Below are positions 43,979-51,880 of a stretch of 64,000 bases of DNA, piece by piece. This DNA comes from Phycisphaeraceae bacterium D3-23. Its GTDB lineage: Bacteria; Planctomycetota; Phycisphaerae; Phycisphaerales; Phycisphaeraceae. The stretch spans positions 248,001 through 312,000 of the forward strand of contig CP114179.1 in the NCBI GenBank assembly GCA_039555135.1, written 5' to 3'. Both the position numbers and the translations under genes were made by a program. The stretch's first letter is position 1; each line of letters starts with the position of its first letter. The notes beneath the pieces were generated by a model. It ran no database searches. It was not told the origin of the DNA and was given only the letters and a program-made list of their open reading frames with translations.

Positions 43979-45927
43979 GCTACGACCTGTCCGACTTCCT
44001 CGCTGTTGTGTTCGAGCCCGACGACCTGATCGAGCTTCGCGCGTTCCCCGCATCCGGCGACGGCAAGGCAACCCATCAGTCATGGCGAACCGTCGAAGAG
44101 CTGGCGTCGATGAACGGCGAGCTTGAACGCATCAACGCACGCGATAGCGTCTACTTCGGAGCGAACCCGAGGCCCAAGCGGGGCGACTCGACAAACGACA
44201 CGATCCGAGATTGTCGCTGCCTGTTCGCTGACTTCGACGGCGGGACCACATGGGAAGAGGCCGAGCATCGCATCGACAACGCCGGGCTACCCGCACCGTC
44301 GGCCGTGGTCCGCACCGGGGGCGGGGTTCACTGCTGGTGGCGTCTCACCGACGCGACCGACCCCGCGACATTCAAGGCGACCGTGCAGGGGCTGATCGCC
44401 ACACTCGGTTCGGACAAGGCACCGAACGCGCCCGCCCAAGTGATGCGTCTGCCTGGCACGATCAACCGTAAGCCCGAGCGCAACAACGCCCGCTGCGAGA
44501 TCGTCTATTGCAACGACGATCGGCACGACCTGGGCGAGATCGCGGCGCTGCTGAAGATGCCCGAGCCCGACGCCGAGCCCGCCGAACCGCTGGCCGAGGG
44601 TGAGCGGCGACCGCTGCCCGGATGGATCGCGGGGCACATCGTCAACGGCGCGGGCGAAGGTGAACGCAACGGCACCGCGTTCAAGGTCGCGGCCGCGCTC
44701 AGGGGCAACGGCTGGACCCGCGACGACGCCAAGCGGCTAGTCGTCCAGTACGCCGCCGCGTGTCGGCCTGCACTGCCCGAGGCCGAGGCGCTGGCCACCC
44801 TGGCGTCGGCGTGGTCTCAGGACCGCAAGCCGACCCGCAACAACGACGACCCGTTCGCGGCGATGCCTGCACATGAAGCGGCGGGGATGATCGGGGCGGG
44901 GTTCGGGCCCATGGGCCCGGCGTCCGAGCGCCAGCCGCGCCCATTCACCATCGGCAAGCTGATCGAGGCCCACCCCAAGCTATCCACCCCCGTCATCGAC
45001 GGCATACTCCGCGCGGGCGAGACCGGCAACATCATCGCCGCATCAAAGGTCGGCAAGTCCTGGCTCATGTACGACCTGCTGGTGAGTCTCGCCACCGGGC
45101 GGCGCTGGCTCGATACGTTCGAGTGTGTCGCGGGTCGCGTCCTGCTGATCGACAACGAGCTGCACCCCCAGACCATCGCCAACCGTCTGCCCAAGGTCGC
45201 GGCCGCGATGGGCGTCCCGATGGAGGACTTGGCCGAATCGATCGACGTGCTACCGCTGCGAGGCAAGGGCATCACGCTTGACCACCTGGCCGCGTTCATC
45301 AACAAGATCGAGCCGGGCACCTATGCCGCGATCGTGCTGGATGCGTGGTATCGATTCATTCCCAAGGGGCTTAGCGAAAACAGTAACGCCGACATCATGG
45401 GGCTCTACAACTTGCTGGACCAGTACGCCGCGTCCACCGGGGCCGCGATCGTTGCCGTGCATCACGCCAGCAAGGGAGCTCAGGGCGACAAGGCCGTCAC
45501 CGATGTCGGGGCCGGGGCCGGGGCACAGAGCCGAGCAGCGGACGCACACATCGTTCTACGTCCACACGAGGAGGACGGCTGTGTCGTGTTGGAAGCGGCG
45601 GTGCGGTCGTACGCACCGATCGAGCCGGTGGGGCTCCGCTGGGAGTTCCCGCGATGGCACCGGGCCGACCTGGACACCGGGGCGCTGAAGGACCGCAAGA
45701 CGAAGCTGGAGCATCGACGCGAGCAGAGCGACGCCGAGGGCACCGAGAAGATCGTCGCGGCACTGCGGACCGGGCCGCTGACCCCCCGCAAGATTCGGGA
45801 CGCCACCGGGCTATCAAAGAGCCGGGCCGACCGCCTGCTGTCGCGGATGAATGCCGGGCAGGTTGTGGTGTTCGAGGAGCTAAAGGTGCGAGGCCAAGCC
45901 ACCCGGGAGTACCGCCTTGCTGACTAA
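43975..45927 (+). CDS. primase/helicase-like replication protein (RepA-type ATPase)
   Basis: A 650-residue replication protein. Residues ~70-180 look like a primase-polymerase domain (RDCRCLFADFDGG ... PSAVVRTGGGVHCWWRL, with the acidic FADFD and the Trp/Arg strand of that fold). A Zn-less linker is followed by a RecA-like AAA_25/RepA helicase core: Walker A AASKVGKSW at about residues 353-361, then VLLIDNELHPQ and VAVHHASKGAQG (Walker B, H-loop). The C-terminus has a helix-turn-helix (PRKIRDATGLSKSRADRLLS). The element should replicate or prime itself in a helper-like manner. Iteron-like repeats follow directly. Confidence 0.75.
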   Translation: MSYDLSDFLAVVFEPDDLIELRAFPASGDGKATHQSWRTVEELASMNGELERINARDSVYFGANPRPKRGDSTNDTIRDCRCLFADFDGGTTWEEAEHRIDNAGLPAPSAVVRTGGGVHCWWRLTDATDPATFKATVQGLIATLGSDKAPNAPAQVMRLPGTINRKPERNNARCEIVYCNDDRHDLGEIAALLKMPEPDAEPAEPLAEGERRPLPGWIAGHIVNGAGEGERNGTAFKVAAALRGNGWTRDDAKRLVVQYAAACRPALPEAEALATLASAWSQDRKPTRNNDDPFAAMPAHEAAGMIGAGFGPMGPASERQPRPFTIGKLIEAHPKLSTPVIDGILRAGETGNIIAASKVGKSWLMYDLLVSLATGRRWLDTFECVAGRVLLIDNELHPQTIANRLPKVAAAMGVPMEDLAESIDVLPLRGKGITLDHLAAFINKIEPGTYAAIVLDAWYRFIPKGLSENSNADIMGLYNLLDQYAASTGAAIVAVHHASKGAQGDKAVTDVGAGAGAQSRAADAHIVLRPHEEDGCVVLEAAVRSYAPIEPVGLRWEFPRWHRADLDTGALKDRKTKLEHRREQSDAEGTEKIVAALRTGPLTPRKIRDATGLSKSRADRLLSRMNAGQVVVFEELKVRGQATREYRLAD

Positions 45928-45934
45928 CTTTCAC

Positions 45935-46022
45935 TCGGTCACTTGGTCGGTCACTTGGTCGGTGTACCGAGTCACTTGGGTGGTGTACGCCCTTAAGGGG
46001 CGGGCGTACCACCTACCAAGTC
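45935..46022 (+). other. candidate iteron-type origin
   Basis: Two perfect tandem copies of TCGGTCACTTGG (45935-45946 and 45947-45958) with a partial third GTCACTTGG at 45971-45979. They are followed by an inverted repeat GGTGGTGTACGCCC (45979-45992) and GGGCGTACCACC (46002-46013). They lie directly downstream of the primase/helicase gene, as is typical for iterons of Rep-type systems. The stretch 45928-46159 holds no gene. Confidence 0.4.
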
Positions 46023-46159
46023 GAATCGACCGGACCGAGTGGCGCAAACACAACGGACCCCCCCCCCGACAAGGTACTTTTTTAGTGTTAGCAGACACAT
46101 ACCAAAGGGAACAGACGTTTTTACCGACTGAGTTACTTTCATCCCGCCACAAGAACCCC

Positions 46160-46396
46160 ATGACCGACCGCCCCCCCATCGTCGCCATCACCTACCCCCG
46201 CTGCCCCTCGTGTAACCACCGGCTCGACCGCGACACGATGCGGCGGTACGGCAAGCGTCACGACCCCAGCCGGCTGCTTGATTACTGGTACGGCGTGTGC
46301 CTCACCTGCGGCTGCAAGGTCCGCGTGTTCGAGGTCGCGGAGGATTCCTGCGACAGGAAACCCGCCGGGCTCGACGCTGGCACAATGCCCGCATGA
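46160..46396 (+). CDS. small zinc-ribbon protein
   Basis: A 78-residue protein with a four-cysteine zinc ribbon: CPSCN near residue 14 and CLTCGC near 51. A basic segment lies between (DTMRRYGKRHD). Zinc ribbons of this size bind nucleic acid or other proteins. The stop overlaps the next start (ATGA). The start used is MTDRPPIVAITY; the frame upstream continues open but has no plausible protein. Confidence 0.55.
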   Translation: MTDRPPIVAITYPRCPSCNHRLDRDTMRRYGKRHDPSRLLDYWYGVCLTCGCKVRVFEVAEDSCDRKPAGLDAGTMPA

Positions 46397-46779
46397 CCTA
46401 CACCGAAATCCTCATCGCCGCGTCCCGCCCCGATGCTCCGGCGTCGTCTGTTGCGGACCTGTTCACGATGGCACAGGCCGAGGCCATCACGCCCGCCGAT
46501 GCCGTCGCCGACCGCCGGGCGTTGCAGGCCGTGTTCGCGGCCCCAGCGGCCGCCGACATCGACGCGGCCGACAAAGCCGACGCCGACGCCGCTGAAGTCG
46601 TGCGGGCCGCGAGAGCGGCAGCAGACGCCGCGACGCGAAAGCTGGAAGACGCCGAGGCGGCATACGTCGCCGCGCACAAGACCTCGACCGAGATGCACCA
46701 CCGAGACGCCGACGCCGGCCGCGCGATGCAGCGTCCCGCCGTCGCCGCCGCCATCAAGATCATGGAGACCGCGAAATGA
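46393..46779 (+). CDS. Ala/Asp-rich coiled-coil protein
   Basis: A 128-residue protein in the row of overlapping tiny genes. The body is a long Ala-rich helix (EVVRAARAAADAATRKLEDA) and may form a coiled coil, as in small phage head or tail proteins. Its start overlaps the preceding stop, and its stop overlaps the next start. No known family. Confidence 0.6.
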   Translation: MTYTEILIAASRPDAPASSVADLFTMAQAEAITPADAVADRRALQAVFAAPAAADIDAADKADADAAEVVRAARAAADAATRKLEDAEAAYVAAHKTSTEMHHRDADAGRAMQRPAVAAAIKIMETAK

Positions 46780-47302
46780 AACCGATTGACCAAGCCAAAC
46801 TTCCGATGACGATGCTGGACGCCGGCACGACGTTTGCCACCACCGAGCACGCCGAGCACTACGCCGCCGCCGTCGCCCTGGTCGCGTGCTACTACGACAC
46901 CCGCAGCTTCGCGGAGTGGCAGGCGCTGACATCCTGGGCGTTGAGTACGCGCATGGGGCCGACCCTGGGCGGCTCCGCATCGCCGTGGATGCAACGTGTA
47001 AGCAGGTCGAGGAGGTGGTCGCCGCCGAGCAGCACGTCAAAAACCACGGCAAGCGCGTGGACAAAGAGCTGCCCAAGAAAATCGCCGGCATCGACTCGGA
47101 CATCCACAAGCTCGAACAGACCGTCGCCGAGTTGCAGGACGCCATCGCCGCGAAGCGTAAAGAGCTGACCGCCGCCGAGGCCGAGGTGCAGCACCTGGCC
47201 GACGCCCGTGCGCTGGTCGCCGCCGTCGAGGCCGAGTCCGGGCACAGCATGAAGCGCGCGGTCTGGCAGGCGGTGAAGACCGGAAAACACGGTCTCGAAT
47301 AA
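46776..47302 (+). pseudogene. frameshifted coiled-coil protein of the element
   Basis: The N-terminal part is in one frame (MKPIDQAKLPMTMLDAGTTF ... FAEWQALTS). After about 46930 protein-like sequence continues in the -1 frame: ILGVEYAHGADPGRLRIAVD, then a coiled coil (KIAGIDSDIHKLEQTVAELQ), ending at 47302. The original frame instead becomes Ser/Pro/Arg-rich noise and stops at 47168. Joined, the protein would be about 175 residues. No slippery heptamer is evident, so mutation or sequencing error is more likely than programmed shifting. The start overlaps the previous stop (ATGA). Confidence 0.5.
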
Positions 47303-47339
47303 AACTCATGGCGGGGGCCTCAAGGGTGGGCCTCCTACG

Positions 47340-47377
47340 CCCGGCGGGCGTTCTTTGTCGTCCGCCCGCCGGGTTTT
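47340..47377 (+). terminator. terminator-like hairpin
   Basis: CCCGGCGGGCG and CGCCCGCCGGG form a stem over 12 bases, followed by TTTTAC. It lies between the coiled-coil gene and the next small gene. Confidence 0.5.
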
Positions 47378-47393
47378 ACAACACGAGGTTCCT

Positions 47394-47645
47394 ATGCCAA
47401 CTTTCCAAGAATACATCTCTGGCCGCGTCCGCTTCGAGCAGCCCAAGGTGTCCGAACCGCCGGAGCGCCGCCCGGCACAGCGCCAAGCGCTGACACAGGC
47501 CGACTTCAACGCCGCGTTGTCCTATGCGTTCGGGCTCACGAACACGAAGCCCCGCGTGATGCTGTTCGACGCCGACCCCGCCCGCGTGCGTGGGTTCGTG
47601 TCGCGGTGGATGGCGCAGCACAACCTCAAGCTGGTCAAGCGATAA
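47394..47645 (+). CDS. small hypothetical protein of the element
   Basis: An 83-residue protein (MPTFQEYISGRVRFEQPKVS ... SYAFGLTNTKPRVMLFDADP). The C-terminus is helical and basic (SRWMAQHNLKLVKR). Plausible phage-type minor protein, family unknown. CACGAGG upstream acts as ribosome site. Confidence 0.5.
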   Translation: MPTFQEYISGRVRFEQPKVSEPPERRPAQRQALTQADFNAALSYAFGLTNTKPRVMLFDADPARVRGFVSRWMAQHNLKLVKR

Positions 47646-47717
47646 CGCGCCGTGTTGGCGCGCCCCCGTCGGGGTTCCTGGTGATGTCCCGGCGGGATTT
47701 ACTTCTAGAGGTTCATC

Positions 47718-47828
47718 ATGCAGCCCACCACGAAACCGCCCAAGATTCCGAAGACCAAGCACGGCCGCGAGCAAGCGGCAGATGCCATCGAGACCGGGCA
47801 TATCAAAGTGAAAGCGCCTAAGCGATGA
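47718..47828 (+). CDS. 36-residue peptide gene
   Basis: A 36-codon frame starting MQPTTKPPKIPKTKHGREQA and ending KVKAPKR. It has GAGG seven bases before its ATG, and its stop overlaps the following start by ATGA, the same coupling used in this gene row. Highly basic. Function unknown; too small to place in a family. Confidence 0.45.
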   Translation: MQPTTKPPKIPKTKHGREQAADAIETGHIKVKAPKR

Positions 47829-48055
47829 GCGGCCTAAACAACATCAAGCGCCGAGCGGTTGACCCCGCCGACATGAGCGAAAAGGTGGGCTTGGCGTTCC
47901 AGCGTGAGCTGGGCGAGGGCTTCGGCCTGCTGGCGTTCGCCGCCGGGTTGTCACTGGGCGAGGCCATCGCCATGCGTGAGGCAAGCCCGGACGCTGTGGG
48001 CATGCTGGACCGTTACTACACACAGGTGCTGAACACGGAGCCGACCGATGCCTAG
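47825..48055 (+). CDS. small hypothetical protein before tape measure
   Basis: A 76-residue helical protein (GLNNIKRRAVDPADMSEKVG ... GFGLLAFAAGLSLGEAIAMR). Overlaps the tape-measure start by eight bases. In phages the gene before the tape measure often encodes a tail assembly chaperone; the position fits but the sequence does not show it. Confidence 0.55.
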   Translation: MSGLNNIKRRAVDPADMSEKVGLAFQRELGEGFGLLAFAAGLSLGEAIAMREASPDAVGMLDRYYTQVLNTEPTDA

Positions 48056-48551
48056 CGGCCGCGACATCCGAGCCGGCGGCGCGTTTGTTGAGTTCTCGCT
48101 TCGGCGCAAGGGCTTAGAGCGGTCGCTGCGTAACGTCGCCAAGCGCATCCAGCGATTCGGGTCCAGCATCAACCGGGTCGGGCTGCGGGTCGCTGCCCTG
48201 GGCACGGCGCTCACCGCCCCGTTCCTGATTGCAACCAAGGTCTTCGCGTCCACCGGAGACGCGCTCGACAAGATGGCCCGCCGCACGGGGTTCACCGTCG
48301 AGGCCCTGTCCGAGCTCGACTTCGCAGCGCAGCAGAGCGGCACGTCGCTCGCCGCATTACAGACGGGCATCCGGCAGTTGCAGAAGAACATCATCGACCT
48401 GGGCCGGGGCCTGGCGACCCAGCGCAATGCGTTCGACGCGATGGGGCTCACCTTCGAGCAGTTGAAAGACCTTAGCCCCGAGCAGCAGTTCGAGGCCGTC
48501 GCCGCCGCCATCGGCCGCATCGAAGACCCGACCGAACGCCCGCGCGTGTGA
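48048..48551 (+). CDS. phage tail tape measure protein, N-terminal part (frame broken)
   Basis: The first 167 residues of a TP901-type tape measure: RSLRNVAKRIQRFGSSINRV, GFTVEALSELDFAAQQSGTS, LSPEQQFEAVAAAIGRIEDP. It ends early in ERPRV. The expected continuation (...RVMQVFGRSGQELIPLL) is in the +2 frame from 48539, so adding one base near 48538 restores a single protein of about 673 residues. Programmed frameshifting is not suggested by any slippery site here. Confidence 0.75.
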   Translation: MPSGRDIRAGGAFVEFSLRRKGLERSLRNVAKRIQRFGSSINRVGLRVAALGTALTAPFLIATKVFASTGDALDKMARRTGFTVEALSELDFAAQQSGTSLAALQTGIRQLQKNIIDLGRGLATQRNAFDAMGLTFEQLKDLSPEQQFEAVAAAIGRIEDPTERPRV

Positions 48552-50068
48552 TGCAGGTCTTCGGCCGAAGTGGTCAAGAGCTTATTCCGCTGCTCGCGGA
48601 CGGGGCCAAGGGCATCGACGCCCTGCGGGCCGAGGCGAAGCGGCTGGGCCTGACCATCAGCGACGAGACGGCACGCAAGGCCGCGAAGCTGACCGACGCC
48701 ATCGGCAAGTTGAAGCTGCAAGCGAAGGTCGCCGCCATCAACATCGGGGCGGCGCTCGCGCCCTCGCTCATCAAGGTGTTCAACCTGCTCACGAAGGCGG
48801 GCAAGGCCGCTATCGACTTCACCAAAAAATACGGCAAGGTCATCGCCATCACGGCCGCTGTTGCCGGCGGCGTGCTGGCCCTGGGCGGCGCGCTTACGAC
48901 GCTGGGCGTGGGGGTGGGCCTGCTCGGCTTCGCGCTGGCGGGCATCGTCTCAGGGCTCGCCGTGGTGGCGTCGGCACTGGCGTCGATCGCGGTGCCGGCG
49001 ACAATCGCCATTGCCCTGGTCGGCGGGCTGGGCGTCGCGCTGTTCAAGTTCACCAACGTGTTTCACGACACGGCCGGGTTCATCAAACGCGAGCTGGGCG
49101 TCCTGGTCAATGTCGCCAAGCAGACCATCAACGGCATCCGCGACGCGGTGGCCGGCGCCGACATCCTGCTCGCTGTCCGCATCCTGTGGGTCAACTTGCA
49201 GATCGCGTTTCTGCAAGGCACGCAAGGGCTGCGCGAGAAGTGGATCGACTTCAAGACGGGGTTCCTCAAGGCCAGCGAGGAAGCGGGCGCGGGCGCTGTC
49301 GGCGTGTTCAACAACCTGTTTGCGGCCCTGCAAAACATCTCGATACGCATCGTCGGGGCGTTCGGTCTAGCGTGGGTGAATCTTCTTGCTGGCGCGGAAA
49401 AAGTTTTCAACGAGATCGTCCATCTTGCAAAGCGTGAGGCGGTGGCTATTCGCGTCGCGTTTGATCCACGATTCTCGCGGGCGGACGGGCAGGCGGCGAA
49501 AGATCAACTCGCGCTCGACTACAACACTGCGCAGAGAATTGCCGGCGACACGCGGCAGTCGAGAGTTGCCGCTTTGGATCAAGCGCAGGCGGCGTTGCTG
49601 AACCACATCGAAGACGAGCGGGTCGCGCGAGAAGATGCAATCTCGCAGGCCCTGGCGAGCGAACTCGCGGCGATTCAAACCGCCGCCGATGCGGACAAGG
49701 CACGCATTCAGGGCCGCATTGACGCACTACGCGCCGAGCGGCAGGAACTAGAACAGCAGGCAGCCGGAGCCCGCCTAGTCGCCCAAGCGATCGAGCGCGC
49801 CCGAGACTTATTGCGGGGAGGCAACGGCCCCGGGTTTGGCCCTGAGATTGATGGCCTGGGCGATGGTATCGCGGCCCAGGTTCAGGCCGCGTCTATCGCG
49901 GCGCGCGGCGTCACGTCGTCGTTCAGCATTCGATCACTCGATAGCGGCGGCGGCAACGGGCTCAACGCCAACGTCAAGGGCATCGCCGCCGAGGTGAAGC
50001 AGATAGGCCGGGACATGAAGGACGTAGCCATCGCGGCGCGTGGGTCGTCGGGGTTGGCGATTGTGTAG
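48548..50068 (+). CDS. phage tail tape measure protein, C-terminal part
   Basis: The remaining ~505 residues: FGRSGQELIPLLADGAKGID matches the family motif. Long hydrophobic helices follow (AITAAVAGGVLALGGALTTL, GVGLLGFALAGIVSGLAVVA), then an alpha-helical rod with coiled-coil segments (LDQAQAALLNHIEDERVARE). Tape measures set phage tail length; at about 673 residues the tail would be short (order 100 nm by the usual rule of ~1.5 angstrom per residue). It is the last gene before attR and the only tail gene in the element. Confidence 0.8.
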   Translation: MMQVFGRSGQELIPLLADGAKGIDALRAEAKRLGLTISDETARKAAKLTDAIGKLKLQAKVAAINIGAALAPSLIKVFNLLTKAGKAAIDFTKKYGKVIAITAAVAGGVLALGGALTTLGVGVGLLGFALAGIVSGLAVVASALASIAVPATIAIALVGGLGVALFKFTNVFHDTAGFIKRELGVLVNVAKQTINGIRDAVAGADILLAVRILWVNLQIAFLQGTQGLREKWIDFKTGFLKASEEAGAGAVGVFNNLFAALQNISIRIVGAFGLAWVNLLAGAEKVFNEIVHLAKREAVAIRVAFDPRFSRADGQAAKDQLALDYNTAQRIAGDTRQSRVAALDQAQAALLNHIEDERVAREDAISQALASELAAIQTAADADKARIQGRIDALRAERQELEQQAAGARLVAQAIERARDLLRGGNGPGFGPEIDGLGDGIAAQVQAASIAARGVTSSFSIRSLDSGGGNGLNANVKGIAAEVKQIGRDMKDVAIAARGSSGLAIV

Positions 50069-50130
50069 GGGTGTGGAAAACAAAGTGTCGGCGACACTTT
50101 CAGCCACCCCCTAACCCCGATTGCGTCCGA

Positions 50131-50664
50131 TTACGGCGGGTAACGAAAATACGAAAACACCTTATATACAGTGGTTTTCGTGTTGCCCGATGGTTTTGTA
50201 AACCGCAGGTTACCGGTTCGATTCCGGTCGGTGGCTTTCTCGTTTTCCCCCGCATCAAGCCGCACCTCTTCGCATTTTTTCGATTTTTTCAAGGGTGTTT
50301 CGTCATCGGCATGACTCGCCTCCGGCGCGTTGGCCGACGCATCGGCTCGCATGCTTTCGCACCGAATCGCGTCGCGGTTGCTACCAATACTGCTACCATT
50401 TTTTGGGTGGGTTTGACCCGTTGTGCCGGTGGCTTCAAGCTGCGTACCCGTAGTCGGCATCAGCCTATCGAAGGCGGCGGTGGCACCGGCCTGCTCACCC
50501 GGGAACAGGTGGCCGTAGGTGTCCATCGTCAGCGTGATGGAGCTGTGCCGCATCACCGACTTGGCGACGTTGAAGTGTGCCCCACTGGCGGCTAGCCAAG
50601 CCCCGCAGGTGTGACGGAGGGAGTGAAAGTCGCGGCGTTCACCCTCGGCGTTGATGCCCTTCAC
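50131..50664 (-). pseudogene. C-terminal remnant of a tyrosine integrase
   Basis: Minus-strand fragment with the catalytic C-terminus of a tyrosine recombinase: DFHSLRHTCGAWLAASG (H-x-L-R-H-T) and the nucleophile region TLTMDTYGHLFPGEQ. The frame is open upstream to the IS630 boundary at 50708 but the N-terminal half is missing, so the gene was probably cut by or lost near the IS. The 3' end reads through the attR copy. It belongs to an older element in the same tRNA site. Confidence 0.8.
50192..50237 (+). other. attR, 46-bp direct repeat of tRNA-Thr 3' half
   Basis: A perfect 46-bp copy of 40968-41013. It bounds the integrated element on the right. Confidence 0.9.
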
Positions 50665-50706
50665 AAAGTCGGATTGCTCGCGCCTCTGGCGTTCGGCGGG
50701 GTCGAC

Positions 50707-51735
50707 TAGTGCAGCTGCCGCTTTTCCTGGCCATCTGTCATGATGTTGTTTTCTGGCATGGAGGCCTTGGCGATGACGTATTCGATGGATCTGCGTGAAC
50801 GTGTGGTGTCGGCGGTCGAAGGGGGTGAGGCGATCGCGTCGGTGGCGCGGCGGTTTAGCGTGTCGCGGCCGACGGTGCGGGACTGGCGGGACCGGTCGCG
50901 TGGGGGTGCGTTGATGCCGGGCAAGCCCGGGCCCACCTCGCCGACGAAGCTGACGGCGGCGGACGACGCGGTGATGCGAGAGGCGGTCGCGGGCCGGCCG
51001 GGGATCACGGCCAACGAGCTGCGTCCGCTGTTGAGCGTGCCGGTGGTCGAGTCGACGGTGTGTCGTCGGCTCAAGAAGCTGGGGCTGTCGCTCAAAAAAA
51101 GTCGTTGATTGCGGCGGAGCAGATGCGTGAAGACATCGTCGCGCGTCGGCGCAATTTTAGGTTAGCGCGTCTGTTCGCCGAGCGCGAGCGTTTCGTTTTC
51201 CTCGATGAATCCGGCGCGAAGACGAACATGACCCGGCTGTACGGCCGGTCGGCGGTGGGCGAGCGTTGCGTCGATCATACGCCGGCGGGGCATTGGTAGA
51301 CGGTGACGATGCTGAGCGCGATCCGCCACGGAGGTGTGGTCGAAGACGCGACGGTGGTGGAGGATCGTGCGATGAACGGGCCGACGTTTTTGGCGTATGT
51401 GGAAGAGGATTTGGTGCCGGCGTTGCGTGCAGGCGACATCGTGGTGATGGACAACCTTGCGGCGCACCGGGTGAAGGGTGTGCGTGAAGCGATCGAAAGC
51501 GCGGGGTGTGACCTGTGGTATCTGCCGGCGTACTCGCCGGATCTGGCGCCCCACTGGACGCTCCGATCGAGAAGCTGTGGAGCAAGGTGAAGTGTTGGCT
51601 GCGTCGCGTGTCGGCCCCGACGGTCGAGGCGCTGTACGACGCGATCGCGGATGCGTTGCGGGCGGTCGGGCCCGACGAATGCGCCCACTACTTCGCGGCG
51701 TGCGGGTATGGAGATTCTTGAGGCAAAGTGCTCTA
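50707..51735 (+). mobile_element. IS630-family insertion sequence, decayed
   Basis: The ends carry TA dinucleotides (50707-50708 and 51734-51735), the usual target duplication. The left end reads GTGCAGCTGCCGC; the right end, on the minus strand, GAGCACTTTGCCTC, an imperfect inverted pair. It encloses the broken transposase and abuts the integrase remnant. Boundaries are inferred. Confidence 0.65.
50773..51721 (+). pseudogene. IS630-family transposase pseudogene
   Basis: The reading frame is split by three lesions. First, an A7 run at 51094-51100 shifts the frame after LGLSLKK (KKKSLIAAEQ expected). Second, an in-frame TAG at 51297-51299 (AGHW-stop-TVTML). Third, a frame change near 51550. 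The catalytic D, D and E are recognisable: RFVFLDESGAKTN, DIVVMDNLAAHR and APIEKLWSKVK. The N-terminus has the helix-turn-helix SVARRFSVSRPTVRDWRDR. IS630 members sometimes use frameshifting at A runs, but the nonsense codon shows inactivation. Confidence 0.85.
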
Positions 51736-51880
51736 GATCGAGTTGGACGCCGCTGGACGGGTTGTGGACCGGCCCCGTAGCTGGCCTGTACTGCGGATCA
51801 AGCGCGTTCCGGCAGCGTCTTATGATGAGACGAGCGATGTTTCGTGTGGCGGGCCGGGCCGCCGGAAGTAGACTAAAGGA

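Larger units (their letters stand above)
41014..50237. mobile_element. tRNA-Thr integrated element with primase/helicase and tape measure gene
   Basis: A 9.2-kb element between 46-bp direct repeats. All its genes point rightward: tyrosine integrase, small protein, possible excisionase, small protein, primase/helicase, zinc-ribbon protein, a set of overlapping tiny genes, tape-measure protein. There is no capsid, portal, terminase, lysis or conjugation gene. This resembles a reduced prophage or a phage satellite that keeps only one tail-length determinant. Two of its genes carry frameshifts, so it may be decaying. Confidence 0.8.

Noticed and set aside
48530-48555. Programmed frameshift in the tape measure gene
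   Set aside because: No slippery heptamer or downstream structure is evident, and a one-base deletion explains the shift.
51297-51299. TAG in the IS630 gene as a recoded (pyrrolysine) codon
   Set aside because: The same gene has two other frame lesions, so decay is the simpler reading.
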